From the NCBI GenBank assembly GCA_910579615.1, contig CAJTUA010000003.1, forward strand, positions 1-64,000: a DNA stretch of 64,000 nucleotides. Reading direction: 5' to 3'. This document shows, piece by piece, positions 51,439 through 60,093 of the stretch. The first letter of the stretch is position 1; each line of letters opens with the position of its first letter. The position numbers were made by a program, and so were the translations under genes. Origin of the DNA: an uncultured Lachnospiraceae bacterium (GTDB lineage Bacteria; Bacillota; Clostridia; Lachnospirales; Lachnospiraceae). Under the pieces are notes generated by a model. It was not told where the DNA came from, did not search any database, and was given only the letters and a program-made list of their open reading frames with translations.

Positions 51439-52992
51439 ATGGCAGAACAATCGGGCTGTGGCTTGAAGAAAAATGATTTGTTTGAGTTGACAATCGAGGA
51501 TTTGGGGAATGATGGCGAAGGCATTGGGCGGTACAATGGCTTTACTTTTTTTGTGAAAGACGCCGTGCCGGGGGATGTGATTCGTGCGCGTGCCCTGAAA
51601 TTTAAGAAAAATTACGGCTACGCGCGTGTTGAGGAAATTTTGGTAGCATCCGCCGACCGCGTGGCACCGCGCTGTCCGGTAGCGCGGCAATGTGGCGGCT
51701 GTCAGCTGCAGCATCTTTCCTATGAGCGTCAGCTTGCCTACAAGCAGGAAAAGATAAAGAATTGTTTGGAGCGGATTGGCGGCGTGGCGAATCCGTGCCT
51801 GGAGCCGATGGTTGGGATGGAAGTGCCGTATTATTACCGAAACAAGGCGCAGTTCCCTGTCGGGGTGAAGAAGGATGGCAAGGCGGCAATCGGATTTTAC
51901 GCAGGGCATTCGCACAATATTGTGGATACAAAGGAGTGCTGCATCCAGGCACCAGTGAATGCTGTGCTGGTGGCAGCAGTGCGCGGATATTTGGAGGAAT
52001 GCGGGGTTGCGCCGTATCAGGAGGAAACACACACAGGGTTGGTGCGCCATATTTTGACGCGCGTTGGCTTTGTGACCGGGGAAATTATGGTATGCCTGGT
52101 GGTGAATGGGACAAGCTTGCCGCGTGCGGAAGTGTTACGGGAAAAGCTTGAACGGGCAGTGGAGGAGTGGAACCGGAAAGGGGAGCGTGCACAGAAGGAA
52201 AGAGCGTTGGAGAGAGGTTTTTGGGAAAAGGGAGAAACGCGCGATGGAGAGGCGCGGATAGGAAAGAGGGCTATGTGCTCAGCGCAGGAAGTGGAGCCTG
52301 CACAGCAGGGCGGCTTGCAGTACAAGCTTGTAAGCCTGTGTCTTAACGTGAATATGGAGCGGACGAATGTGATTCTTGGCAGCAGGGTTATACCGCTTTA
52401 CGGAGAGCCTTATATCACGGATTACATCGGGGCAGTGAAATACAGGATTTCGCCGTTGTCGTTTTACCAGGTCAATCCGGGGCAGACGCGCCGTTTGTAT
52501 GAGCAGGCGCTTGCCTATGCAGATTTGAAGGGCGGCGAGACGGTCTGGGATTTGTATTGTGGGATTGGGACGATTTCGCTGTTTTTGGCGCAGAAGGCGG
52601 GGAAGGTTTACGGCGTGGAGATTGTGCCGCAGGCGATTGAAGATGCGCGGAAAAATGCGGAGCTGAATGGAATTACGAACGCGGAGTTTTTTGTGGGGGC
52701 GGCGGAGAATGTGCTGCCAAAGAAGTATGAGGAGAGCGCCGGGAAAATGCGCGCCGATGTGATTGTGGTGGACCCGCCGAGGTCGGGGTGCGCGCAGGGG
52801 TTACTTGAGACGATTGTGCGGATGCAGCCGGAGCGGGTGGTGTATGTGTCGTGCGACCCGGCGACGTTGGCGAGGGATGTGAAGTTTTTGGGGGAGAGAG
52901 GGTTTGGGTTTGTGAAGGGGAGGGGGGTGGACCAGTTTGGACAAGGGGGGCATGTTGAGTGTGTCGTGTTGATGTCACGTGCTCACTGTTAG
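51439..52992 (+). CDS. rlmD: 23S rRNA (uracil-5-)-methyltransferase, RlmD/RumA type
   Basis: The enzyme forms 5-methyluridine in 23S rRNA (position 1939 or 747 in E. coli numbering). An N-terminal TRAM domain (LFELTIEDLGNDGEGIGRYNGFTFF) is followed by the cluster-binding cysteines CPVARQCGGCQLQHLSYERQ near residue 80. The methyltransferase domain has VWDLYCGIGTISLFLAQKAG near 372, VDPPRSGCAQGL and the catalytic cysteine in VYVSCDPATLARD near 470. A Glu/Arg/Lys-rich insertion lies at about residues 245-285. ATG 51439 has gaggaaag upstream. Length 517 residues. A terminator follows at 53016. Confidence 0.92.
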   Translation: MAEQSGCGLKKNDLFELTIEDLGNDGEGIGRYNGFTFFVKDAVPGDVIRARALKFKKNYGYARVEEILVASADRVAPRCPVARQCGGCQLQHLSYERQLAYKQEKIKNCLERIGGVANPCLEPMVGMEVPYYYRNKAQFPVGVKKDGKAAIGFYAGHSHNIVDTKECCIQAPVNAVLVAAVRGYLEECGVAPYQEETHTGLVRHILTRVGFVTGEIMVCLVVNGTSLPRAEVLREKLERAVEEWNRKGERAQKERALERGFWEKGETRDGEARIGKRAMCSAQEVEPAQQGGLQYKLVSLCLNVNMERTNVILGSRVIPLYGEPYITDYIGAVKYRISPLSFYQVNPGQTRRLYEQALAYADLKGGETVWDLYCGIGTISLFLAQKAGKVYGVEIVPQAIEDARKNAELNGITNAEFFVGAAENVLPKKYEESAGKMRADVIVVDPPRSGCAQGLLETIVRMQPERVVYVSCDPATLARDVKFLGERGFGFVKGRGVDQFGQGGHVECVVLMSRAHC

Positions 52993-53015
52993 AAATGTCG
53001 AGAAAGATTTGAACC

Positions 53016-53072
53016 AAAGGGATTTTTTGGATGGGAACTTTGAATCGGGTTGCTTCCGGGAATCCCTTTTTT
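53016..53072 (+). terminator. Terminator of rlmD
   Basis: aaagggatt (53016) pairs with aatccctttt (53061), and a run of six T follows. The remainder of 52993-53339 has no recognisable feature. Confidence 0.65.
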
Positions 53073-53339
53073 GTTCGCTTTCCAATAAAGCCGACCACCG
53101 TAAGAATATAAGTAGAGACTATAGGATCGTTTTTACTTTGTTGAGATTGCAGGTTTGTTGGAAAATGGCGGCTGTGGAGGAGATGGGTGTACAGGGTTGT
53201 TGGAGGCCGGGAACTAGCTGCCAATTAATTCACACTTTGGAAGAAAGTCTTTTTTGAAAATTTTAATGGCTTTTTAGCAAGAATCGTGTTATACTCATAT
53301 ACAGTTGATCATAGGGATTTATTGAAGTGAGAAGCTACT

Positions 53340-53542
53340 ATGGCTATGACAGTTTTGTATAACGGGTTATGGAAAATAATAATTGATAAGAGGGGCTTTG
53401 GAAGCAGGGTATAGTAAAAAGTAGAGTTGAGTTCGGCTATTGTAGCAAAGCTAGAGAGAGGCGAACCTGTTTCGGATAAAGTGCTTGAAAACCTTGCAAA
53501 GTATTTGAAGTGCAATGATAGTGAGATTATCGGTTACGAGTA
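53340..53542 (+). pseudogene. Broken small XRE-type regulator
   Basis: Two parts of a 70-residue Cro/C1-like protein are visible. The ATG at 53340 gives MAMTVLYNGLWKIIIDKRG, the typical start, but stops at GFGSRV. A second part in another frame reads SSAIVAKLERGEPVSDKVLE and then LAKYLKCNDSEIIGYE before a stop at 53542. The middle (helix-turn-helix part) has degenerated. Confidence 0.7.
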
Positions 53543-53565
53543 ACTCTTTATAAGAACCCCTGATT

Positions 53566-55358
53566 TTGGAATGGCTAATTTTATATAATAAGTGCTGTAA
53601 AGCAAAGGATGACGGAGGTATATGGTGCAGAAATTGCAATATTGAATTGAATGATAAAAAATGTCCGGTTTGTGGAAGCGATACGGTCGAAGATATACCT
53701 GTAGAGGTTCATTGGTGTGACGTGTGTAAAGTACCTGTTCTGCAAGAAGTGTCACAAGTGGATAAAGGCGTATGTCCGCGTTGCGGAAAGAGGATGAAAT
53801 ATATGGCCTCAGATATCCGACCTGTATTTCCTGAAGAGAGGTTGTTGTTTGAAATCCTTCTTAATTGCAAACCGAACGAATATATAGAAAAATCAGTGTG
53901 GGCAGTAAACGGCAGATATTACATCGATGGTAAGTCGGTGTCCTTGCCGAACTCACTTTATAAGACCGCCGATGCAGATAATATAGCTAAAAAACTTGAA
54001 GAGTACAAGGCGGATAACAATTATGTTTTTTTGATAAAACTATAAAACGGTTTGTTGAAGCAAATGCTTCTCGACTGCACTATCTGAAAGATGAAGCATA
54101 CCAATTCGTTAATCAGGAAGCTTCGAAGTTTCCGGAAGAGAATGTTGTCATATCATTCTCGGGTGGAAAGGACTCTACTGCAACGGCAGATGTGGTTATC
54201 AAATCTTTGAGCAATCCGAGTCTCGTACATATTTTTGGGGATACTACATTAGAGTTCCCATATACGATAGAATATGCAAATCGCTACAGAGACAATCATC
54301 CACAGGCCATTTTCAAGGTTGCACGAAATTACGAGCAGGTTTTTATCGATGTCTGTGAGGACATTGGTCCCCCGGCAAGAATGATGAGATGGTGTTGTTC
54401 CATGTTCAAGACTGGACCAATTACAAGAGTGATTAACAGCCTGTATAGGAACCAGCAGATTTTGACTTTTTACGGAATAAGAAAATCAGAATCGGTAAGT
54501 CGGTCAAAGTATAATCGAGTCGAAGATGACGCTGAATCAGTAAAGATACAGCAACAGTCCGTAGCCTCCCCAATCTTTTTCTGGAAAGATATGGATATAT
54601 GGTTGTATTTACTTGCAGAAGGCGTTGACTTTAATGAGGCGTATAGGCTTGGCTATGATCGTGTTGGATGTTGGTGTTGTCCGAATAATAATCAAAGGGC
54701 GCAGTTTCTTTCTAGGATTTATATGTCTGAGAAGTCAAAGAAATGGAGGGATTTCCTGATTTCGTTTGCAAAGAAAATCGGAAAACCTGATCCGGAAGTG
54801 TACGTTGATGAAGGAAACTGGAAAGCAAGACAGGGCGGTAATGGATTGGAAGCTGCAGGAGACGTTAAAATTAAATTTTTGAACTGCACCAGTGAGGAGC
54901 ATGCGAAAATCTATAGATTAGTAAGACCGTTTGATGATGAGCTTATAGGAATGTTTGTACCTTTTGGAAGAGTTGCACCTGAATTGGGGCAGAAACTGTT
55001 ACGCGAGGTTTTGGTTTTGGATTCAAAAACAAATGTACCGATATTATCAATTCAGCCTTTTGAGCATGACGGGTATGAACATTCTGTCAAAGTAAGAACT
55101 ATGAATGTTGTGAATCATGATGATCTTCAACGAATGGTTGGTTATTAGATACGCAAATTCAATGCATGTCGCCAGTGTTTGAAATGTGAATCGCTTTGCA
55201 GGGGTGGCGCAATAACGATTGCAGAAGGACAGTATTTTATTAATCCAGAAAAATGCGTTCACTGTAAGATGTGCATGACTGCCAAATACCTGGATGGCGG
55301 ATGCACTATGGATAAATATTTACGAAGTGGTGCAAGAGAACCATTGATGTTATGCTGA
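53566..55358 (+). pseudogene. PAPS-reductase-like protein with zinc ribbon and ferredoxin domain, frameshift and stop
   Basis: The combined sequence reads as one protein. An N-terminal zinc ribbon (CRNCNIELNDKKCPVCG and CDVCKVPVLQEV...CPRCGKRM) is followed by a PP-loop ATPase/PAPS-reductase domain with the motif SFSGGKDSTATADVV, DTTLEFPYTIEYANRY and CCSMFKTGPI. After an in-frame TAG at 55146 comes a ferredoxin-like part (ACRQCLKCESLCRGGAITI, INPEKCVHCKMC). A frameshift at a run of seven T (54026-54032) splits the first from the second part. The upstream start is unclear. PP-loop enzymes adenylate substrates in sulfur transfer or nucleic-acid modification; this member's role is unknown. It is inactive as written. 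Confidence 0.75.
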
Positions 55359-55567
55359 GCAATAAGAAGTATACTGGAGATGTCGAACTTTTGAAATCTG
55401 GCAAAAGCGAGATTTATTATTTGGCATCAGGAAATAATCCTGCTATAATATCAAAGGAAGTTTTTGAAGCGGTTCAGATGGAGAAAAAGAGGCGGAGTAA
55501 TGTAACAAAGAATGAGAATGGCAGTCAAAGAAAGAGTGCAAAGTATAGTTCTAAAAGAGGGATATAA
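55352..55567 (+). pseudogene. Fragment of a large serine recombinase
   Basis: MLSNKKYTGDVELLKSGKSE and NPAIISKEVFEAVQMEKKRRSN match the recombinase domain of large serine recombinases (the piece after the catalytic resolvase domain). The catalytic N-terminus and the coiled-coil C-terminus are missing. It overlaps the end of the PP-loop gene and marks a lost mobile element. Confidence 0.75.
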
Positions 55568-55634
55568 TTAGGTTTCGCTTGATAATCAGGTGATATGATT
55601 TGATGGGGCAAGTAAAGAAAAGGAGTGCAGTTTT

Positions 55635-56624
55635 ATGAGAATTTTTATTAGTCATGCAACAAAAAATCGGGAAATAGTATTGAGGTTTGCTGAGTTTTTG
55701 GAAAACGCAAGCAGTGATATAATAGTTTTTTGTTCGTCAGAAGACGGGAGCATTAAGGTTGGAAAGAATTTTATAGAAACGATTTTTAACGAATTGAATA
55801 ATAGTGATTTGTTTGTACCAGTTATAAGCAAGGAATATTATGAAAGTAAGTTTTGCATGATTGAGTTAGGAGTGGCGTATTCATATTTATATAATCAATA
55901 TAATAAAAAGGGTGAAGACTATATATTTCCGTTTGCCCTTTATCCAATACAAAAAGGGCAGGCGTTATCAGGGACTCCTATGGCAAATATTCAGACGGGG
56001 GATTTAAGTGACAAAAAAGATATTCATAGCTTTTTGGAGTATTTGTCTGCTGATAAGGGAGTGGACATAGGAACTGGTGTTAACCGGAAATTGCATTCTT
56101 TTATATTTGATTTAGATCAAATTCTTTTGGAAGATCAGAATATTATCGAAATTGCAAAAATCAACGCTTATTTTGATGACAGTATTGAGTTTAAATGCAG
56201 GGAAGATATTGTTAATACGAGTATCGCAGAAAAAATGATAGTGGTAAATTATAATATGAATCCATATGAGAGAACAGACATTAAATATCCCAACTTTATT
56301 AGTATAATTCTGAAATATGTGGATAAACTGGATGTCTGCCGTTATTTGGATTTTAACAATCAGGCTGAACTGCATTTTGAGGTGATTAATTTTACTAATT
56401 CTTTAAAACGGATTTTTGTGGAATTTAAATATTCAGACAGCAATATAATTTTGGAAACGTTTGAATTTCCTGTTGGTTATGGTGAAAATAAATTAAGTGT
56501 ACCATTGGATAAAATGAGGAGCAAAGCTTTAAGTAATATTTCGGAAATATGTTTTGTCATTCATCCTGATGATGTCGTGGAAGAAGAAGGGATGTTCAAA
56601 GTTGGCGCAATAGAAATAAATTAA
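55635..56624 (+). CDS. TIR-domain protein with a C-terminal beta-sandwich-like domain
   Basis: Residues 1-140 form a TIR domain: MRIFISHATKNREIVLRFAEFLE, DGSIKVGKNFIETIFNEL, LFVPVISKEYYESKFCMIELGVAYSY. The glutamate in CMIELG near residue 76 is at the position of the NAD-hydrolysing residue of active bacterial TIR proteins. After a linker, residues 205-329 look like a beta-rich domain resembling carbohydrate- or ligand-binding sandwiches (VEFKYSDSNIILETFEFPVG to FVIHPDDVV). TIR proteins often serve in anti-phage defence through NAD depletion. The gene is AT-rich, stands alone with an aaaaggag site, and lies beside a recombinase remnant, which indicates recent transfer. Confidence 0.85.
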   Translation: MRIFISHATKNREIVLRFAEFLENASSDIIVFCSSEDGSIKVGKNFIETIFNELNNSDLFVPVISKEYYESKFCMIELGVAYSYLYNQYNKKGEDYIFPFALYPIQKGQALSGTPMANIQTGDLSDKKDIHSFLEYLSADKGVDIGTGVNRKLHSFIFDLDQILLEDQNIIEIAKINAYFDDSIEFKCREDIVNTSIAEKMIVVNYNMNPYERTDIKYPNFISIILKYVDKLDVCRYLDFNNQAELHFEVINFTNSLKRIFVEFKYSDSNIILETFEFPVGYGENKLSVPLDKMRSKALSNISEICFVIHPDDVVEEEGMFKVGAIEIN

Positions 56625-56732
56625 TAGTATTATATTTCTATATGTAAGGATTAGCAGGAGAGGTCATGGAAGATATTCAAAAAACATTTAGCTAGCGAAA
56701 AATAATCTCCTTACTTTATTTCTCCCGAAAAC

Positions 56733-56761
56733 TTGACAACTCCCCTCTTAACTGCTACAAT
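56733..56761 (+). promoter_or_regulatory. Promoter of the TetR gene
   Basis: TTGACA (56733-56738) and TACAAT (56756-56761) with a 17-base spacer, directly before the TetR-type gene. Confidence 0.65.
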
Positions 56762-56802
56762 GACCATACAAACAAATTCAGTCAAAAAAGGAGGTGAGCG
56801 CA

Positions 56803-57393
56803 GTGCCAAAGAGCTATTCCGAGCAGGAAAAAGAATACATAAGGAAACGCTTAAAAGAAGAAGCAGCAAAATGCCTTGCGAAGTACGGTGTCCGCCGCAC
56901 GACGGTTGATGAAATCGTGAAACGGGTCAATATTCCAAAAGGGACTTTTTATCTCTTTTATAAATCAAAGGAACTGCTTTTGTTTGAAGTGATTCAGGAA
57001 CAGCAGGAGAATGTCAATCGTGAGTTGTATCAGGCTGTTTCTGAAATCGCCGATACGGAATTTTCAGCGGAAAAGCTGACCGATGTGATTTTCGGGTTTT
57101 ATAAAATGACAGAGGAAATGCTGATTTTGAAAATGCTTGATGTTAACGAAGTAGAATTGCTTGCACGTAAGCTTCCGCGGGAAATAGTAGAGGAGCATTT
57201 TCAGGACGATACGGATACGATTGAAAAAATGTTTACCCTGCTCCCCATAAAAAAAGAAGTGGACATAAAGGCTGTCAGTGCCACATTTCACGCAATCTAT
57301 TTCGCGACGCTTCATAAAGCGGAGATTGGCGAAGAAGAGTATGATAAAGCACTGCGTATTTTAATTTATGGAACTGTAACGCAGTTTATTTAA
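56803..57393 (+). CDS. TetR-family repressor
   Basis: The N-terminal DNA-binding domain (RLKEEAAKCLAKYGVRRTTVDEIVKRVNIPKGTFYLFYKSKELLLFEVI) is typical of TetR; the C-terminal part is a variable ligand domain. The start is GTG, most likely at 56803, behind aaggaggtgag; a GTG at 56794 falls in the ribosome binding site. It lies directly before an ABC transporter operon, with a hairpin and a dyad at 57434 between them, so it probably controls that transporter. Length 196 residues. Confidence 0.88.
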   Translation: MPKSYSEQEKEYIRKRLKEEAAKCLAKYGVRRTTVDEIVKRVNIPKGTFYLFYKSKELLLFEVIQEQQENVNRELYQAVSEIADTEFSAEKLTDVIFGFYKMTEEMLILKMLDVNEVELLARKLPREIVEEHFQDDTDTIEKMFTLLPIKKEVDIKAVSATFHAIYFATLHKAEIGEEEYDKALRILIYGTVTQFI

Positions 57394-57394
57394 C

Positions 57395-57417
57395 AAGTCC
57401 GGCTATCAGCCGGACTT
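57395..57417 (+). terminator. Hairpin after the TetR gene
   Basis: aagtccggc and gccggactt form a perfect nine-base stem with a five-base loop right behind the stop codon. It likely ends or attenuates the TetR transcript. Confidence 0.7.
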
Positions 57418-57432
57418 AAAACAAACTATATA

Positions 57433-57463
57433 TTGACTATTAAGTTGAATTTAGTCATATAGT
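57433..57463 (+). promoter_or_regulatory. Promoter with dyad, possible TetR operator
   Basis: TTGACT (57433-57438) and TATAGT (57458-57463) with a 19-base spacer. TGACTA (57434) and TAGTCA (57452) form a symmetrical dyad inside the promoter, which is a natural place for repressor binding. Confidence 0.5.
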
Positions 57464-57477
57464 ATAAGGAGGAGAAT

Positions 57478-58323
57478 ATGATACAAGTTAGCAATCTTTC
57501 GTTCAGCTATACAAAGCAGCCTTTTATTTCTGATATGAGCTTTTCTGTTTCTTCAGGTGAAATCTTTGGATTTTTAGGACCGTCCGGGGCGGGTAAAAGC
57601 ACATTGCAAAAAATACTGATAGGGCTGCTGGCCGATTATCAGGGCTCTGCGAGGGTAAACGGTATTGAGTGCAGGGAATACACAAAGCATTTTTATGAAG
57701 ATATAGGGGTGGATTTTGAATTTTCAACCATGTATGAGAAATTGACTGCGAAAGAAAATCTGAGTTTTTTCTCATCACTGTATGAAAAAAAGCCGCGTCC
57801 GATTGAGGAACTTTTGGAAATGGTAGGATTAGAGCACGACGCGGATAAGCGTGTATCCGATTATTCAAAAGGTATGAAATCCCGCTTAAACTTTATAAAA
57901 GCGTTGCTGCATGACCCGCTTTTGCTTTGCCTTGACGAGCCGACCAGCGGACTTGACCCCACAAACAGCCGTATGATGAAAGATATGATTTTAGCGGAAA
58001 AGGCAAAAGGGAAAACCGTTCTTTTGACAACACATAATATGCAGGACGCAGCCGAGCTTTGTGACAGAGTAGCATTTATTGTGGGTGGTAAAATATGCGC
58101 CCTTGATAGCCCGCACAATCTGATTATGTCAAAAGGTGCGGCAACTGTAACTTACACATGGCTTGAGAATGGGGAGCATAGTGCAAGCTGCCCTCTTGAA
58201 CACTTATCTTCGGATGAACGACTGAAAAGTTTAATTGCCCAAAACCGTCTGCAGTCCATTCATAGCAGCGAGCCAACCTTAAATGACATTTTTATGGATA
58301 TTACGGGGAGGACTCTGCTATGA
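57478..58323 (+). CDS. ABC transporter ATP-binding protein
   Basis: The ATPase of an ABC-2 type exporter. Walker A GPSGAGKSTLQK near residue 37, the signature VSDYSKGMKSRLNF near 130 and Walker B LLLCLDEPTSGLDP near 150 are intact, as is the switch histidine in TTHNMQDAAELC. The C-terminal 70 residues are an ABC-2-associated tail (HSSEPTLNDIFMDITG). It is followed by two permeases with four-base overlaps. Transporters of this size under TetR control often export drugs or lipids, but the substrate cannot be read here. Confidence 0.92.
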   Translation: MIQVSNLSFSYTKQPFISDMSFSVSSGEIFGFLGPSGAGKSTLQKILIGLLADYQGSARVNGIECREYTKHFYEDIGVDFEFSTMYEKLTAKENLSFFSSLYEKKPRPIEELLEMVGLEHDADKRVSDYSKGMKSRLNFIKALLHDPLLLCLDEPTSGLDPTNSRMMKDMILAEKAKGKTVLLTTHNMQDAAELCDRVAFIVGGKICALDSPHNLIMSKGAATVTYTWLENGEHSASCPLEHLSSDERLKSLIAQNRLQSIHSSEPTLNDIFMDITGRTLL

Positions 58324-59000
58324 GATTAAAAAGTTTGTTTTTATTGGATATGCGTTTTCAGGCAAAACATGGTTTTTATTTTTTATATATTGTTTTAACG
58401 ACAATCTATGCGGCTGCTCTTTTGGCTGTTCCGGAGAGCTGGCAAGAAAAAACTGCAGTTATTTTGATTTTCTCTGATCCGGCGTCAATGGGCTTGTTTT
58501 TCATGGGTGCGATTGTTCTTTTGGAAAAAAGCCAGCATACACCATGTGCATTTGCAGTTTCTCCTGTTCGTCCGATGGAATATATTATTGCCAAAGTTAG
58601 TTCATTGTCTGCTATTTCACTCGTTGTTGCCGCGATATTGGCGTTGGCAGCAAGTGTGGATAATTTACATATTATACTGCTCGGTACAGCGATATCCAGT
58701 GTGATATTTACGCTTTTAGGTATTATTATTGCAACGAAAATAATCAGCCTCAACCAGTTTATTTTATGGACTGTACCAATAGAGATTGTTTGTTTTGTTC
58801 CTGCAATATTGCATTTGTTCAAAGCTGCTCCGGCCTGGCTTCGGTATTATCCTATTAATGTTTGTATGGAAATGGTTTCAGGCTATACTCCGTCCGCAAT
58901 AGGGATATTTATTGTAATAGCAGGGATGGCGATTCTATTCATTTTTTCAAAATATTGTGTCCTGAAAATGTGGAACAGCATGGGAGGTGTGAAGTTATGA
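58320..59000 (+). CDS. ABC-2 type permease, first subunit
   Basis: The 226-residue protein has six hydrophobic segments, and its start overlaps the ATPase stop by four bases (ATGA). The N-terminus (MRLKSLFLLDMRFQAKHGFYFLYIVLTTIY) is typical of ABC-2 subunits. It would form the membrane channel with the next gene product. Confidence 0.85.
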   Translation: MRLKSLFLLDMRFQAKHGFYFLYIVLTTIYAAALLAVPESWQEKTAVILIFSDPASMGLFFMGAIVLLEKSQHTPCAFAVSPVRPMEYIIAKVSSLSAISLVVAAILALAASVDNLHIILLGTAISSVIFTLLGIIIATKIISLNQFILWTVPIEIVCFVPAILHLFKAAPAWLRYYPINVCMEMVSGYTPSAIGIFIVIAGMAILFIFSKYCVLKMWNSMGGVKL

Positions 59001-59707
59001 AAACGATTCGGTTAAGTTTTTTTCAAATGCTAGCATATATGCGGCGCGACAGGATGTTATTTGCCGCCTGCCTTGCACCAGTTCTTGCAGGATTTTTATT
59101 TCGTTTTGCGATACCTCTTTTAGAAGCTGCCTTAACAGACTGGTTTCATGTATCGGCAATGATTGCCCCCTATTATGCACTGATTGACATATTTTTTGCT
59201 ATGCTGTCACCCGCAATGTTTTGCTTTGTTTCGGCGATGGTTTCCTTGGAAGAAGCTGATGAAAAGACGGCGGCGTATTTATTTGTTACGCCTTTAGGGA
59301 GAAACGGTTATCTGGCTGCAAGGTTAGGCATTCCCTCTGTTGCCGCTTTTCTTGTAACCAGCGTACTGTTGCCTGTATTCAAGCTAACTTCTCTTTCTGC
59401 AGTTGATATTATATTGCTTGCGTCAGGAGGAACATTGCAGGGGATTATTACCTCATTGCTGATATTAACGTTTTCATCAAATAAACTGGAGGGCATGGCG
59501 GTAACAAAATTGTCTACGCTTATGGTTTGCGGCGCAGCTATCCCATTTTTTATAAAACACGATGTACAATATGCATTGTCACCGCTGCCCTCTTTTTGGA
59601 TTGGAAAAACAATTTGCGAAAATGCATTGCTTTATATGCTGCCTGCATTTATTTTATCGATTACATGGATTTGTTTTTTGTTAAAACGGTTTCTGCGTAA
59701 GATTTAG
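58997..59707 (+). CDS. ABC-2 type permease, second subunit
   Basis: The 236-residue protein has six hydrophobic segments. Its start ATG 58997 overlaps the previous stop by four bases and has gggaggtgtg upstream; a longer frame would lie inside the first permease gene. A stretch EEADEKTAAYLFVTPLGRNGYL resembles the coupling-loop region of fluoroquinolone-type exporters. It is the last gene of the TetR-linked operon. Confidence 0.85.
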   Translation: MKTIRLSFFQMLAYMRRDRMLFAACLAPVLAGFLFRFAIPLLEAALTDWFHVSAMIAPYYALIDIFFAMLSPAMFCFVSAMVSLEEADEKTAAYLFVTPLGRNGYLAARLGIPSVAAFLVTSVLLPVFKLTSLSAVDIILLASGGTLQGIITSLLILTFSSNKLEGMAVTKLSTLMVCGAAIPFFIKHDVQYALSPLPSFWIGKTICENALLYMLPAFILSITWICFLLKRFLRKI

Positions 59708-59738
59708 GATTCTATTATTTTGGATTTTATAGGATGAA

Positions 59739-59950
59739 ATGCGCCGGTTCCAACAAAGCTATTCTGTATTTGATGGGAACGGGAGAAAGGTTTATCCGGA
59801 AGATACATCAACTGCAAAGAAATCTGTTGATGCCATTGCCGATGAAGTCATCCGTGGCGATTGGGGCAACGGTGATGGGCATTATTATTACAGTTGTAAA
59901 AAAATATGTCCTTCGTCCCAGTATTCTGGTACTTTTAATGAGCCGGGGCT
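59739..59950 (+). pseudogene. Fragment with a Cpl-7 (CW_7) cell-wall-binding motif
   Basis: The frame has KKSVDAIADEVIRGDWGNGD, the typical first half of a Cpl-7/CW_7 repeat found at the end of phage-type lysozymes. The second half and any catalytic domain are missing, and the frame runs into unrelated residues. It is a leftover of a lysin gene. The rest of 59708-60093 is C-rich without recognisable features. Confidence 0.5.
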
Positions 59951-60093
59951 AATACTCGCCGTTACAGCCGTGGGGGGATTGCAACATCCAACTCGCCGCT
60001 AGTCGCCCGTACAATCGTTCCTCAGGGCAAAAGCTTAAGATTCCCCCCACCTTCTTCCCCTTTCCCCAAAAGACATTCCATTCCCCACAACCC

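Noticed and set aside
51082..52050. 322-codon minus-strand frame between yhaM and rlmD
   Set aside because: It overlaps the rlmD start region and the G-rich repeats, with no start signal; the Pro/His-rich product reflects base composition.
52979..53257. 92-codon frame behind rlmD
   Set aside because: It spans the terminator hairpin, has no ribosome binding site and no recognisable motif.
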